64,000 nucleotides of DNA. Origin: Ascidiimonas aurantiaca. Lineage in GTDB: Bacteria > Bacteroidota > Bacteroidia > Flavobacteriales > Flavobacteriaceae. Each line of letters begins with the position of its first letter. The first letter of the stretch is position 1. The position numbers and the translations under genes were made by a program. The notes under the pieces were generated by a model that was given only the letters and a program-made list of their open reading frames with translations, made no database searches and was not told the DNA's origin. Location: assembly GCF_037646345.1 (NCBI RefSeq), contig NZ_JBBEWR010000011.1, positions 107,066 through 171,065 on the forward strand, read 5' to 3'. Positions 44,521 through 52,858 of this stretch are shown one piece after another.

Positions 44521-44754
44521 CATCCCTATTTTTATACCTGAAATGGAATAGTTAGATGTATTGTTATTATATACTCCAAGATATACATGACCTTCCACAT
44601 CATCATAAATTTGAAATTTGTCAGCAGGGGCACTTGTACCAATACCTACTTTGCCATTAACCGAATAAATTATATTTTGGTTATCATAGTTATGCTGGGA
44701 ATTAGTCCCTATACTACTCCCTATTAGAGCTATTAAGATCGTTACTTTTTTCAT

Positions 44755-45094
44755 TTGTATTATGCTTATATGGTAGATGTGTAAATAGTGTATTAATTTA
44801 TAAATATATTTTCTTCAAACTTTTAAAGAATTACTTAAAATGATAATTATAATTATGGTTTCTAACCCAAAGTGCAGCCATTTTGATATGAATGTGAGCC
44901 TATCCTTTAATTCGTTCTAAATAGGTTTTTAAATCCCTCAACTTCTAAAAGTAATTAACCATTCATTAAATAAAATCATTTTTTCTCGCGTTGTTGGCTA
45001 ACTTATCAGTAAACATAATTAATTACGCTTACTTTTTATTTAAACAGTTATTTAGGATCATAAAATCCCATGTTTTGCCTTTTTGTTCACAGTT
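44755..45094. other. Intergenic region upstream of the interrupted gene
   Basis: 340 AT-rich bases. I see no gene, RNA or repeat in it. Confidence 0.5.
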
Positions 45095-45214
45095 TTAAAA
45101 ACTTCCCACGACTTCTCCAAAGCTATAGGCCATTGCCCCTAACATAAGAACGAGTATCAAGGCATAAAAAGTAAAATAAAGTATTTTAGAAGTAAGATCT
45201 TGGGTACTTTTCAT
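45095..45214 (-). CDS. Small single-span membrane protein, 39 residues
   Basis: ATG at 45214 to TAA at 45095. The product has a short polar N-terminus (MKSTQDLTSKILYFTFYAL), a clear hydrophobic span of about 20 residues (residues 11-31, ILYFTFYALILVLMLGAMAY) and a short acidic end (SFGEVVGSF). Composition and topology look like a genuine small membrane protein, and codon use is like that of the neighbours. No homologue is known to me; a role cannot be given. Confidence 0.55.
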   Translation of the reverse strand: MKSTQDLTSKILYFTFYALILVLMLGAMAYSFGEVVGSF

Positions 45215-45520
45215 TTTTAAAGTTATTTAAGTAGGAAAAATACTTATTTAATTCTAAAAATAAAAAAGGGAACTATGTTAAAACAAAAAACCTTTACAGG
45301 CGTGAGGGTTAAGTTTTGGTGGATACCGGATTGTATATCTAATTCAGAAACCACTGCTATAGGGCCGGGCGAAAACCAAAGGTCAGGCAGGCCTTTGCCA
45401 GCTAGGAGCCAGCCAAAGCACGGGCTATTTTATAGCATGGCTATACCATGGGAGAGTAGAAATACATAAGAGCGTATTATAAGAACCGGCAAGTCGGATT
45501 TTTTAATCAATTTGGTATAT
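45215..45520. other. Non-coding region with a GC-rich palindromic block
   Basis: 306 bases. From about 45360 to 45460 it is markedly more GC-rich than the surroundings and full of short palindromes (for example TATAGC-ATG-GCTATA, AAAGG...CCTTT, and CCAGC/GCCAGC repeats). A 64-codon frame at 45275-45469 runs through it but its product is unlike a protein. It may be a REP-like repeat or a structured RNA. Confidence 0.5.
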
Positions 45521-46261
45521 TTATATTTTCACTCTGTTAAGTTTATATCCCTTTTGGGCAAGCAGGTTGAGAAGTCCGCTTCTACCGCCAAGATGCCCCA
45601 TTCCCACAGCTATAAAAGTTGGCTCTTTCTCTATGAGGTTAACTATATTCCCAAACCAGTTCACATTTCTTTGGTCAACCGTTAATTCGGTTATTCTTTT
45701 AGGTATCTGTTCATAAAGACTATCTTTAAAAATCTTTATTTGTTCCCTTTTATACATTTCAAGGCTTTGTCGATAAACCTGAAGCATTTTGTCTTTTTCA
45801 AAATGGGTTTGAGGTATTTCTATTTGGTTTAGGTCAATCATTATATGCAGTATTTCTTCGGTCGATTCAAGTCCGGTTATTTTAATTCCCTGATCCCTGG
45901 CGACCTCAATGAGTTGGTTTTCCATTCCTACCAACTCATTTCCATATTCTGTAATAACTACCTGATAGCTTTCTGTAAAAAATTTGGGCATTTCAAAATC
46001 CATAAACTTTTTCTGTTCAGACTTATTGGTCACATCTCTTTCCAGAGCCAGTATGTTGCACTTTTTAAGTTTTAGAAGTACTTTTTCAGAAAGTTCCAAC
46101 TCTCCTTTTGGATATAAATGTATTGTTCCAAAAATATAAGATTCGGTTCCGTTTATTGATGTGATTTTCCATAGGTTCCCTACTGTAAACTCATCATTGT
46201 TCATTTGAAAACAAGAGACTACAAGCAGCAGGATCAAGATTAAGAACTTCGTTTTTTTCAT
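45521..46261 (-). CDS. TraB/GumN-family lipoprotein
   Basis: 246 residues. The signal peptide ends in the lipobox VVSC (Cys17). The TraB/GumN domain has the diagnostic SYIFGTIHLYP (with the conserved GT.H) early and TFIAVGMGHLGGRSGLL (the GxxH late motif) near the end; AVG-H and GT-H are the presumed metal/catalytic histidines of this Tiki-like protease fold. The substrate is unknown. It has no close same-strand partner. Confidence 0.85.
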   Translation of the reverse strand: MKKTKFLILILLLVVSCFQMNNDEFTVGNLWKITSINGTESYIFGTIHLYPKGELELSEKVLLKLKKCNILALERDVTNKSEQKKFMDFEMPKFFTESYQVVITEYGNELVGMENQLIEVARDQGIKITGLESTEEILHIMIDLNQIEIPQTHFEKDKMLQVYRQSLEMYKREQIKIFKDSLYEQIPKRITELTVDQRNVNWFGNIVNLIEKEPTFIAVGMGHLGGRSGLLNLLAQKGYKLNRVKI

Positions 46262-46695
46262 ATAACCACGATGGTTTTATGTAATAAGGTTACGCGTTTC
46301 AAGCACCTAATCTAGCAAGTACAAACCAAATAGAAAACCCTCGTATATCCTTATAAGCCGGTTTTTGCTAACAATTAGTTTATGGAATCGTATTAGGGTT
46401 GGTTTTAAATTTGTTTTTTTCGTATTTAACTTAACAGTTTAGACATATAACAACTTAGATCGGGAAGTGTTACCTAACTACTCAAATGGATTAAAAATTT
46501 TGTACAAACCTCTGTTAGATACCTTAACTCAAATCGGGGCCCTTCTTTTTTGGGTTAAACTTTTTTCCGTTTGTCCGGTCTGAAATTAATACGCATAAAA
46601 AAACCCCATTTTTCCCCAACTTTTTGAAACAAAAATAGGCTTTTTCGTTTCAAAATGGAAAATAGTTGACGTATGAAAAAAGTGTCAAAATAAAG
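46262..46695. other. Intergenic region between traB-like gene and tRNA-Val(TAC)
   Basis: 434 bases, AT-rich with homopolymer runs. Apart from the terminator at its right end I find nothing. Confidence 0.5.
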
Positions 46696-46719
46696 AAACC
46701 CCTGTTAATACAGGGGTTT
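46696..46719 (-). terminator. Terminator behind tRNA-Val(TAC)
   Basis: A 10-bp perfect stem, AAACCCCTGT and its complement ACAGGGGTTT around the loop TAAT; 8 bases past the tRNA 3' end. T-rich sequence follows on the minus strand. Confidence 0.8.
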
Positions 46720-46726
46720 TAAGTCG

Positions 46727-46801
46727 TGGGCGATACTGGATTCGAACCAGTGACCCCCTGCTTGTAAGGCAGGTGCTCTGAACCAGCTGAGCTAATCGCC
46801 C
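46727..46801 (-). tRNA. tRNA-Val (anticodon TAC)
   Basis: Acceptor GGGCGAT/ATCGCCC, discriminator A, D arm AGCTCAGCTGG.., anticodon stem CCTGC/GCAGG with loop CTTACAA (anticodon TAC), T arm ACTGG-TTCGAAT-CCAGT. CCA is not encoded. It reads GUA/GUG. Confidence 0.95.
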
Positions 46802-46821
46802 TTTTTGCGTGATTGCGGATG

Positions 46822-46852
46822 CAAATATAGAACAGTTTTTCTATCTGCCAAA
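46822..46852 (-). promoter_or_regulatory. Promoter of tRNA-Val(TAC)
   Basis: Minus strand: TTTG (46852-46849), 19-base spacer, TATATTTG (46829-46822); a perfect match to the consensus, with the -7 element ending 20 bases before the tRNA. Confidence 0.8.
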
Positions 46853-46868
46853 ATAAAAACTTAAAAAA

Positions 46869-48086
46869 TCAGATTATTTCTGCCACGGTAAATGTGCTTC
46901 CGCCCACATAGATAAAATCATCTTTTTGAGCGTTTTTCAAGGCTTGGTTATAAGCTGCTGTTACTGATCCGAATACCTCTCCCAAAAGATCGTATTCGGA
47001 TGCTTTTTCCTTTAAAAGTGTGGCATCCAACCCCCTGGCTATATCAGGTTTACAAAAGTAATATATTGCCTCTTTGGGAAACAGCGGCAAAATGGTATTC
47101 AGGTCTTTTTCTTTTACCATGCCCAATACCATATACAACTTCTTATATTTCTGTGCCTTTATCTGCTCTACAATTACCTCAAATCCGTTGGCATTATGTG
47201 CCACATCACAGATTATTAAAGGATTTGTACCCAGTTGCTGCCATCTGCCCTTTAATCCGGTATTGGCTGCCACCCGCAAGAGTCCGCGTTCTATGGAAGC
47301 TTCAGAGATCGTAAAACCGGGTAGCGCTTTCAGGGCTGTTACGGCAGTATGTATATTAGTCTTTTGATAGGCGCCTTTTAAATCGGTTTCATACGGTTGG
47401 TCGGGCACACTGGCAGCCTGTAAAAGAGGGGCTTTTTCCCCGGCGGCCTTTTCTTTAAAAACCGGCCACGTTTCAGGGTGATACTCGCCCAACACTACGG
47501 GAACCCCGGGTTTTATGATCCCGGCTTTTTCAAAGGCTATTTTAGGCAGGGTAGCTCCCAGGATATCCATATGGTCAAAACCAATATTAGTGATGACGGA
47601 AAGCTCGGGTGTGATCACGTTGGTAGAGTCGAGACGTCCTCCCAGACCGGTTTCGATAACGGCTATATCTACCCTGGTATGGGCAAAATAGGCAAATGCC
47701 ATAACGGTGGTCATCTCAAAAAAGGAAAAATGATGGCTTTCAAGAAAGCTTTTGTTTTTTTCTACAAAATTGACTACATAGTTTTCGGGTACTTCTTTTC
47801 CGTTTATTTTAATACGTTCTCTGAAGTCTTTAAGGTGCGGGGAACTAAACAATCCGGTACGGTATCCTGCTTCCTGCAAAACGGAAGCCATAATATGGGA
47901 CACAGAGCCTTTACCATTGGTACCGGCCACATGTATCATTTTAAAGGTTTTTTCGGGATTTCCCAGATATTCACAAAAATGGAGGGAATTATCCAGCTTG
48001 TTGTTCAGGGCTATATTTCCCTGTTTCTGGAACATGGGTAGTTGTTTGTACATCCATGCCAGGGTTTTCTCATACCTGTTGTGCAT
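46869..48086 (-). CDS. folC: Bifunctional folylpolyglutamate/dihydrofolate synthase
   Basis: 405 residues. MurC-like ligase signatures: HVAGTNGKGSVSHIMASVL (P-loop), FSSPHLKDFRERIKING, VIETGLGGRLDSTNVI, TNIGFDHMDILG (Mg-binding His) and ICDVAHNANGFEVI at the C-domain. It adds glutamate to dihydropteroate and folates. The gene starts 4 bases behind tonB and is the last of a minus-strand run. Confidence 0.92.
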   Translation of the reverse strand: MHNRYEKTLAWMYKQLPMFQKQGNIALNNKLDNSLHFCEYLGNPEKTFKMIHVAGTNGKGSVSHIMASVLQEAGYRTGLFSSPHLKDFRERIKINGKEVPENYVVNFVEKNKSFLESHHFSFFEMTTVMAFAYFAHTRVDIAVIETGLGGRLDSTNVITPELSVITNIGFDHMDILGATLPKIAFEKAGIIKPGVPVVLGEYHPETWPVFKEKAAGEKAPLLQAASVPDQPYETDLKGAYQKTNIHTAVTALKALPGFTISEASIERGLLRVAANTGLKGRWQQLGTNPLIICDVAHNANGFEVIVEQIKAQKYKKLYMVLGMVKEKDLNTILPLFPKEAIYYFCKPDIARGLDATLLKEKASEYDLLGEVFGSVTAAYNQALKNAQKDDFIYVGGSTFTVAEII

Positions 48087-48090
48087 TGTA

Positions 48091-48921
48091 CTATTCGCCG
48101 AGTTTAAAGTTGAGTTCTATAAAACCTATCTGAGAAGCAGGTGCCTTACTGTCGGCAGACCAGCGAAAGGACATGGCATTGGTTTTGGCAGCCTCTAAAA
48201 GACAGGGGTGGTTATTGGTAGTACCCCGAACCCCGGGATTGGCTTTTATCACCCTGCCATCGCGCCCTACGGTAATCTCTACTACTACTCTTCCGGCCTC
48301 ATTACATTTTTGGGGTGTAATGGCATAGGTGGGTCTTCCACGACCCCTGAGTCCGTAACCAACGCCTCCTGTACCGGTTCCCGGCCCGCCGTAATAACTG
48401 GAAGCATAAGGATCTCCTTCGGGTTGTCCTTTGTTTCCGGAGGTATTGTCCGGCCCTTCTCCTTCTGTAGCCTTCCCATCGGCTTTGGGCCCTTTGATGA
48501 GGTTGGCAATGGCATCTGAGGTAGATTTGCTGGGTTTTGGTTTCTCCACCGGTTTTTTTACCTCTTCTACCGGTTTGGGTTTAGGCTCTTCTTTGGGTGT
48601 CTCTTTTTTGGGAGTGATCACGGGAGCATCCTCCTCCTCATTGGTAAGTACTTCTTCTGCCTTTTCCTCAGGAACTTTGGTTTCCTGTTTGGGTACTTCA
48701 GGTTTGGGTTGCACAGGCTTAGGTTGGGCGCGTACTTTTTCTTTGGTTTGTAAACGGCCGCTACCGGTATCCGTATTCCCGAAATTCACTGAAATACCAT
48801 TTTCTGGTGGTGGATCCAGATACGTTAACCCTACAAAAAACAACATCAAAATAAGGATCACCAGTAAAATACTGGTAAGCGTAAATGATTTTCGTTTATG
48901 TACGGTATCAAAAAGTGACAT
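48091..48921 (-). CDS. tonB: TonB-family energy transducer
   Basis: 276 residues. One N-terminal span (about 14-34, LTSILLVILILMLFFVGL), then a long Pro/Lys/Glu-rich periplasmic spacer (about 65-135), a Gly-rich linker (YGGPGTGTGGVGYG) and a C-terminal TonB-like domain (AGRVVVEITVGRDGRVIKAN ... IGFIELNFKLGE). It transfers proton-motive energy to outer-membrane receptors. It sits behind exbB and exbD as a complete Ton complex; the ATG shares one base with the exbD stop. Confidence 0.9.
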   Translation of the reverse strand: MSLFDTVHKRKSFTLTSILLVILILMLFFVGLTYLDPPPENGISVNFGNTDTGSGRLQTKEKVRAQPKPVQPKPEVPKQETKVPEEKAEEVLTNEEEDAPVITPKKETPKEEPKPKPVEEVKKPVEKPKPSKSTSDAIANLIKGPKADGKATEGEGPDNTSGNKGQPEGDPYASSYYGGPGTGTGGVGYGLRGRGRPTYAITPQKCNEAGRVVVEITVGRDGRVIKANPGVRGTTNNHPCLLEAAKTNAMSFRWSADSKAPASQIGFIELNFKLGE

Positions 48922-49307
48922 TATTTGGGCCTCACGGCCAGAATTACTTTGTAACTGTTACGGTTGGCTATATCCATCACATCTACGGCCTTTTCTATAG
49001 GCACGCTTTCTTCTGCTCTGAGAATGATGGTAGGCTTTTCCTGATTTTTAAGTTTTCTGTTCAATTCTATTTCCAGGAATTCGGGATTTACTTTCTGGTT
49101 ATCTATATAATACTCCAGATTTTTGTTGATACTTACAGATATGTTCTGCACGTTGGTGGATTTTCCTCGGGCCTTGGGCAATAGAAGATCAAGTGCATTG
49201 GGTGCATTGGCTGTAAGCATGAAGAAAACGAGTAGCAGGAAAACAATATCTGTCATGGATGACATACTGAATTCGGGCGATATTTTATTTCTTCCTCTGA
49301 GTTTCAT
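48921..49307 (-). CDS. exbD: Biopolymer transport protein ExbD
   Basis: 128 residues. Short cytoplasmic start, then one membrane span with the proton-carrying aspartate in MSSMTDIVFLLLVFFMLTAN (Asp19 region), then a periplasmic domain (YIDNQKVNPEFLEIELNRKL). It works with ExbB and TonB. It starts 1 base after exbB. Confidence 0.93.
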   Translation of the reverse strand: MKLRGRNKISPEFSMSSMTDIVFLLLVFFMLTANAPNALDLLLPKARGKSTNVQNISVSINKNLEYYIDNQKVNPEFLEIELNRKLKNQEKPTIILRAEESVPIEKAVDVMDIANRNSYKVILAVRPK

Positions 49308-49308
49308 G

Positions 49309-50010
49309 TTATACGGGCTCGTTTAAGAGATCAAGGAACTCTACGGCATTGGCCTCCATTTTATGTACCACTTTCTCAGTCCTTACGACCAGGTGGTTGT
49401 ATCCAATATACGCAATAATTCCCACAATAAGTCCGGCCACAGTTGTGGTCATCGCAGTATAGATACCCGAAGCGAGCGATCCCATTTCTGCCTGTCCGCC
49501 ACTACTGGCCATTTCATGAAAGGCCAGGATCATACCGATTACGGTCCCTAGAAAACCGATCATAGGGGCTGCCCCGGCTACGGTAGCGAGTATTCCTGTA
49601 TTTCTTTCCAGCTTGTACACTTCCAGCGTTCCTGCATTTTCAATGGCCTTGTTAATGTCTTCCAGTGGTTTTCCTATACGGGAGATGCCTTTTTCTATGA
49701 GCCGAGCCACGGGAGAATCGGTTTGGGCACATAGTATTTTAGCAGATTCTAATTTGCCTCCGGTTACGTGATCCCGTATCTGGTTCATAAAGTTCTTATC
49801 GATCTTACTGGCGGCTTTTACGGCAAAAAGGCGCTCAAAATAAATATAAAGTGCGACAAATAACAGCACAAAAAGAACTGAGATGATGATGATGCTTCCT
49901 GTACCGCCATTAACGATAAGGTCGGCTACCGAAAGTGTTTTTTCTTCAGCGAGGGCAGCTTCGTCAAGCACCTCCTGCGTAACATCCTGAAATACTAGCA
50001 TAGGTAACAT
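49309..50010 (-). CDS. exbB: MotA/TolQ/ExbB proton channel protein
   Basis: 233 residues, three membrane spans (about 37-57, 135-160, 185-205). The family core ERNTGILATVAGAAPMIGFLGTVIG (read in two parts) and MTTTVAGLIVGIIAYIGYN are present; Thr in the GLxGTV motif faces the ExbD aspartate. Translation could also start at the Met at codon 4. It is 38 bases downstream of nhaD. Confidence 0.92.
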   Translation of the reverse strand: MLPMLVFQDVTQEVLDEAALAEEKTLSVADLIVNGGTGSIIIISVLFVLLFVALYIYFERLFAVKAASKIDKNFMNQIRDHVTGGKLESAKILCAQTDSPVARLIEKGISRIGKPLEDINKAIENAGTLEVYKLERNTGILATVAGAAPMIGFLGTVIGMILAFHEMASSGGQAEMGSLASGIYTAMTTTVAGLIVGIIAYIGYNHLVVRTEKVVHKMEANAVEFLDLLNEPV

Positions 50011-50048
50011 TAAAAGGTTTTGTTAATAACGCCCTTTTAGTGATAAAA

Positions 50049-51383
50049 TTATACGTTTAAAATAAAATCCCGTATAAGAATAAAAGAAATAGCTCCCGCT
50101 ACAAAACCAGCCAGGGCAAGGCCGGCAATTTTCTTCAGATACCAGAAAAAGTCTATTTTTTCCATTCCCATGGCTACTACTCCCGCTGCAGAACCTATAA
50201 TAAGCATACTACCACCGGTTCCGGCAGAATATGCGATAAAGTGCCAAAGCGGATCGTCAACAGTTTGCGGGAACATTCCCATACTCGCTGCTACCAGAGG
50301 CACATTGTCAATCACGGCCGAGCCTATACCCAGTAACATCACTACGATATCGGTTCTCGGAATAGCGGTGTTCAGGCCTTCGGCAAAATGGAACAACATC
50401 CCCAGCGATTCAAGTGCCGCTACGGCCATTAAAATACCCAGAAAGAAAAGAATACTAGGAAGCTCTATACGGGACAATGAATGGTGCACAGGGCTGTGGG
50501 CACTATCGCCCTCATTTTCTTCATTAACATGTGTCATACTAAACTTGGTGCGGCTGTAGATCTCGGCAAAAGTAGCCACTACGGCCAAAGACAGCAACAT
50601 TCCTACATAGGGAGGTAAATGAGTAACGGTTTTGAAAATAGGAACGAAAATGATGGAGCCAAGCCCCAGATATAACATGATGGAACCATATCTGGATCTT
50701 GAGGAAGTTTCATCACCAAACTCTCCTTCAATTTTCCCTTTAAAAACTTTCAACCTTCCGGCAATAAGGGTAGGCACTACCATACAAATAACTGAAGGCA
50801 CCAGTACATGCTCAATAAGTTGCAGAGTGGTTACCTTTTCACCTATCCAAAGCATTGTAGTGGTTACATCCCCGATAGGTGACCAGGCCCCTCCTGCATT
50901 GGCGGCGATAATGATCATACCGGCAAACCAAAGACGTAACTCACGATCTCTAATCACTTTTTGAAGTATAGTGATCAATACGATAGTAGCGGTAAGGTTA
51001 TCAATAATAGCGGAAAGGATAAAGCCTAAAATACAAAATATCCAGAGTAGTTTCCGTTTGCTCCGGGTCTTTATAAAATCTTTAATAGTGGCAAAACCAT
51101 TAAAGTAATCAATGATCTCGACTATGGTCATTGCGCCTAACAGGAACATGAGTATTTCTGAGGTTTTGCCCAGATGATGCAGTAATATTTCGTCAATATG
51201 GGAAGCCTCCAGCTCCCGTAATTCAGCATTAACCTCAAACACATCCATATGGGCAAGGGCGATACAGGCCCATAACAGAGCCATCATTCCCAACGCCGGA
51301 ATTAGTTTGTCTATTTTCAAATTATGTTCCAGCGTAATAGCCAGATAACCGACGATAAAAATTACGAGAATTACTGTTTCCAT
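50049..51383 (-). CDS. nhaD: NhaD-type Na+/H+ antiporter
   Basis: 444 residues with about 12 hydrophobic spans. NhaD/ArsB-fold signatures include FLLGAMTIVEIIDYFNGF, LSAIIDNLTATIVLITIL (Asp-Asn pair), ANAGGAWSPIGDVTTTMLWI and GSAVIDNVPLVAASMGM, the two IDN motifs on the broken helices. It exports sodium at alkaline pH, in keeping with a marine organism. It starts 19 bases after the amino-acid dehydrogenase. Confidence 0.9.
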   Translation of the reverse strand: METVILVIFIVGYLAITLEHNLKIDKLIPALGMMALLWACIALAHMDVFEVNAELRELEASHIDEILLHHLGKTSEILMFLLGAMTIVEIIDYFNGFATIKDFIKTRSKRKLLWIFCILGFILSAIIDNLTATIVLITILQKVIRDRELRLWFAGMIIIAANAGGAWSPIGDVTTTMLWIGEKVTTLQLIEHVLVPSVICMVVPTLIAGRLKVFKGKIEGEFGDETSSRSRYGSIMLYLGLGSIIFVPIFKTVTHLPPYVGMLLSLAVVATFAEIYSRTKFSMTHVNEENEGDSAHSPVHHSLSRIELPSILFFLGILMAVAALESLGMLFHFAEGLNTAIPRTDIVVMLLGIGSAVIDNVPLVAASMGMFPQTVDDPLWHFIAYSAGTGGSMLIIGSAAGVVAMGMEKIDFFWYLKKIAGLALAGFVAGAISFILIRDFILNV

Positions 51384-51402
51384 AGAGGTGCTTGATTTTT
51401 GA

Positions 51403-52629
51403 CTAAATTAATTGTTTTAATGCAATTTCAAAAGCGGTGCTGCTTACATGTGTTTTAGAACTATTGCGATCAAAAACGGCTTGTATTGCTTTTTTAATAA
51501 TTTCTGAAGTATCTGAAAAAATGGCCTCATCTTCCATAGATACTCTTCCCTCCATAAAATAAGCAAATACTCTGGCCATACCGCAATTGGAAATAAAATC
51601 AGGGATCAGGCTCACTTTTTGGTCTGTAAACTCCATGATAGGGCCAAAAAAGATCTCTTTGTCTGCAAAAGGCACGTTCGCACCACATGAGATTACTTCC
51701 AGTCCTGAATCGATCATTTGCGTAATTTGATCTTTTGTGATTAGACGTGAAGCAGCACAGGGCGCAAATATTTCAGTGGGCAGTTCCCAAACCCTTTTAT
51801 TCATTTCTTCAAAAGGAATAAGGGTATCTGCATCCAGGGTATTCCCTTTTTTACGCAAAAACAGTTCTCTGATCTCATCAAACGAGAAACCGTTTTCGTT
51901 AATAATGCCTCCTCCAATATCAATAATAGCTACTACACGTGCTCCCATTTGAGCCAGATAAAATGCTGCGGCAGCACCTACATTTCCAAACCCCTGAACT
52001 ACGGCTCTTTTACCAGCTACTTCACCACCATAGATATTATAATAGTGTTTTACTGCTTCGGCCACACCATATCCGGTGATCATATCGGCTACAGTGTATT
52101 TTTTAGACACATCGGGAGAGTACTTTTCACTTTCCACCATTTTAATTACTCCTTGTCGCAACTGCCCTATACGATTGATCTTATCGGCCTCCGAAGGTTT
52201 AAAATGACCGTTAAATACACCTTCCTGAGGATGCCATACCCCACAATCTTCAGTAATAGGGATCACTTCGTGAATCTCATCTACATTAAGGTCGCCACCG
52301 GTACCGTAATAACTTTTAAGCAATGGCGATACGGCTTTGTACCAGCGTTCGAGCACCCCGCGCTTTCGCGGATCTTTGGGATCAAAATTAATTCCTGATT
52401 TGGCACCGCCTATTGCCGGACCGGAAACGGTAAACTTCACTTCCATGGTTTTTGCCAGCGATACTACTTCATTTGCATCGAGGCCTTTTCGCATACGCGT
52501 ACCACCACCGGCAGCGCCGCCACGTAAAGAATTAATGACCGTCCACCCCTCTGCATCGGTTTCGGGATCTTTCCAGTTAAATATGATTTCGGGAGATTTG
52601 TCTTCGTACTTCTTAAGGAGTTCTTTCAT
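51403..52629 (-). CDS. Glu/Leu/Phe/Val dehydrogenase family protein
   Basis: 408 residues from MKELLKKYEDKSPEI at 52629; an alternative start at 52644 adds five residues. Substrate loop: RGGAAGGGTRMRKGLDAN and GPAIGGAKSGINFDP (catalytic Lys in GGAKSG); the NAD domain has VVQGFGNVGAAAAFYLAQ and ISCGANVPF. It oxidatively deaminates an amino acid, possibly glutamate, but the family signature does not decide this. It heads a run with nhaD and the ton genes. Confidence 0.85.
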   Translation of the reverse strand: MKELLKKYEDKSPEIIFNWKDPETDAEGWTVINSLRGGAAGGGTRMRKGLDANEVVSLAKTMEVKFTVSGPAIGGAKSGINFDPKDPRKRGVLERWYKAVSPLLKSYYGTGGDLNVDEIHEVIPITEDCGVWHPQEGVFNGHFKPSEADKINRIGQLRQGVIKMVESEKYSPDVSKKYTVADMITGYGVAEAVKHYYNIYGGEVAGKRAVVQGFGNVGAAAAFYLAQMGARVVAIIDIGGGIINENGFSFDEIRELFLRKKGNTLDADTLIPFEEMNKRVWELPTEIFAPCAASRLITKDQITQMIDSGLEVISCGANVPFADKEIFFGPIMEFTDQKVSLIPDFISNCGMARVFAYFMEGRVSMEDEAIFSDTSEIIKKAIQAVFDRNSSKTHVSSTAFEIALKQLI

Positions 52630-52649
52630 GAAAAATTTTTTCAACTGGG

Positions 52650-52657
52650 CAAATATA
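52650..52657 (-). promoter_or_regulatory. -7 element of the dehydrogenase gene
   Basis: TATATTTG on the minus strand, ending 20 bases before the ATG at 52629. There is no good TTG at the expected distance upstream. Confidence 0.45.
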
Positions 52658-52788
52658 AAAATACTTCCCCGGTTTTCTTTTTTTTTCGATTTATCATTGA
52701 GTGAATTTCTGCAATTTTATCATTTCTTAAACATTTTCACACTGTCCTAAAACAAACTTTTCACATTCATAAAAACATCTGGAAATGA

Positions 52789-52819
52789 TTGAAAATTTCG
52801 CATTTAAGACCTATCTTTG
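52789..52819 (+). promoter_or_regulatory. Promoter of the acyl-CoA dehydrogenase gene
   Basis: TTG at 52789-52791, 20-base spacer, TATCTTTG at 52812-52819. The leader is about 35 bases long. Confidence 0.65.
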
Positions 52820-52858
52820 GGCGTCTTTTTTATAAAAACTGCAAATACAATAAACTTT

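Larger units (their letters stand above)
42747..44754 (-). pseudogene. Secreted coiled-coil 'VGIGT-repeat' protein gene, split by an IS3-family element
   Basis: The N-terminal part (44754-44517) encodes a signal peptide (MKKVTILIALIGSSIGTNSQ) and a first SVNGKVGIGTSAPADKFQI motif. The C-terminal part (43301-42747) encodes a second NENGNVGIGTSNPDMKLTV motif, the NYYLRSIKELENFIKENGHL segment, and a heptad-like coiled coil (KKIEELTLYTIQQQKEIENL). Removing 43302-44516 plus one CACC copy joins them in frame as a single protein of 262 residues. Such proteins are common in Flavobacteriaceae and look like trimeric fibre or S74-chaperone relatives, usually without catalytic domain. The 5' part now ends at a TAA from the element. 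Function unknown. Confidence 0.8.

Noticed and set aside
45275..45469. 64-codon plus-strand frame in the palindromic block
   Set aside because: Composition follows the GC-rich palindromes and is unlike a protein; better explained as non-coding structure.
47478..48041. 187-codon plus-strand frame opposite folC
   Set aside because: Shadow of a well-supported gene; no motif or start signal.
48431..49000. 189-codon plus-strand frame opposite tonB
   Set aside because: Low-complexity Ser/Gly shadow of the Pro/Lys/Glu-rich TonB spacer.
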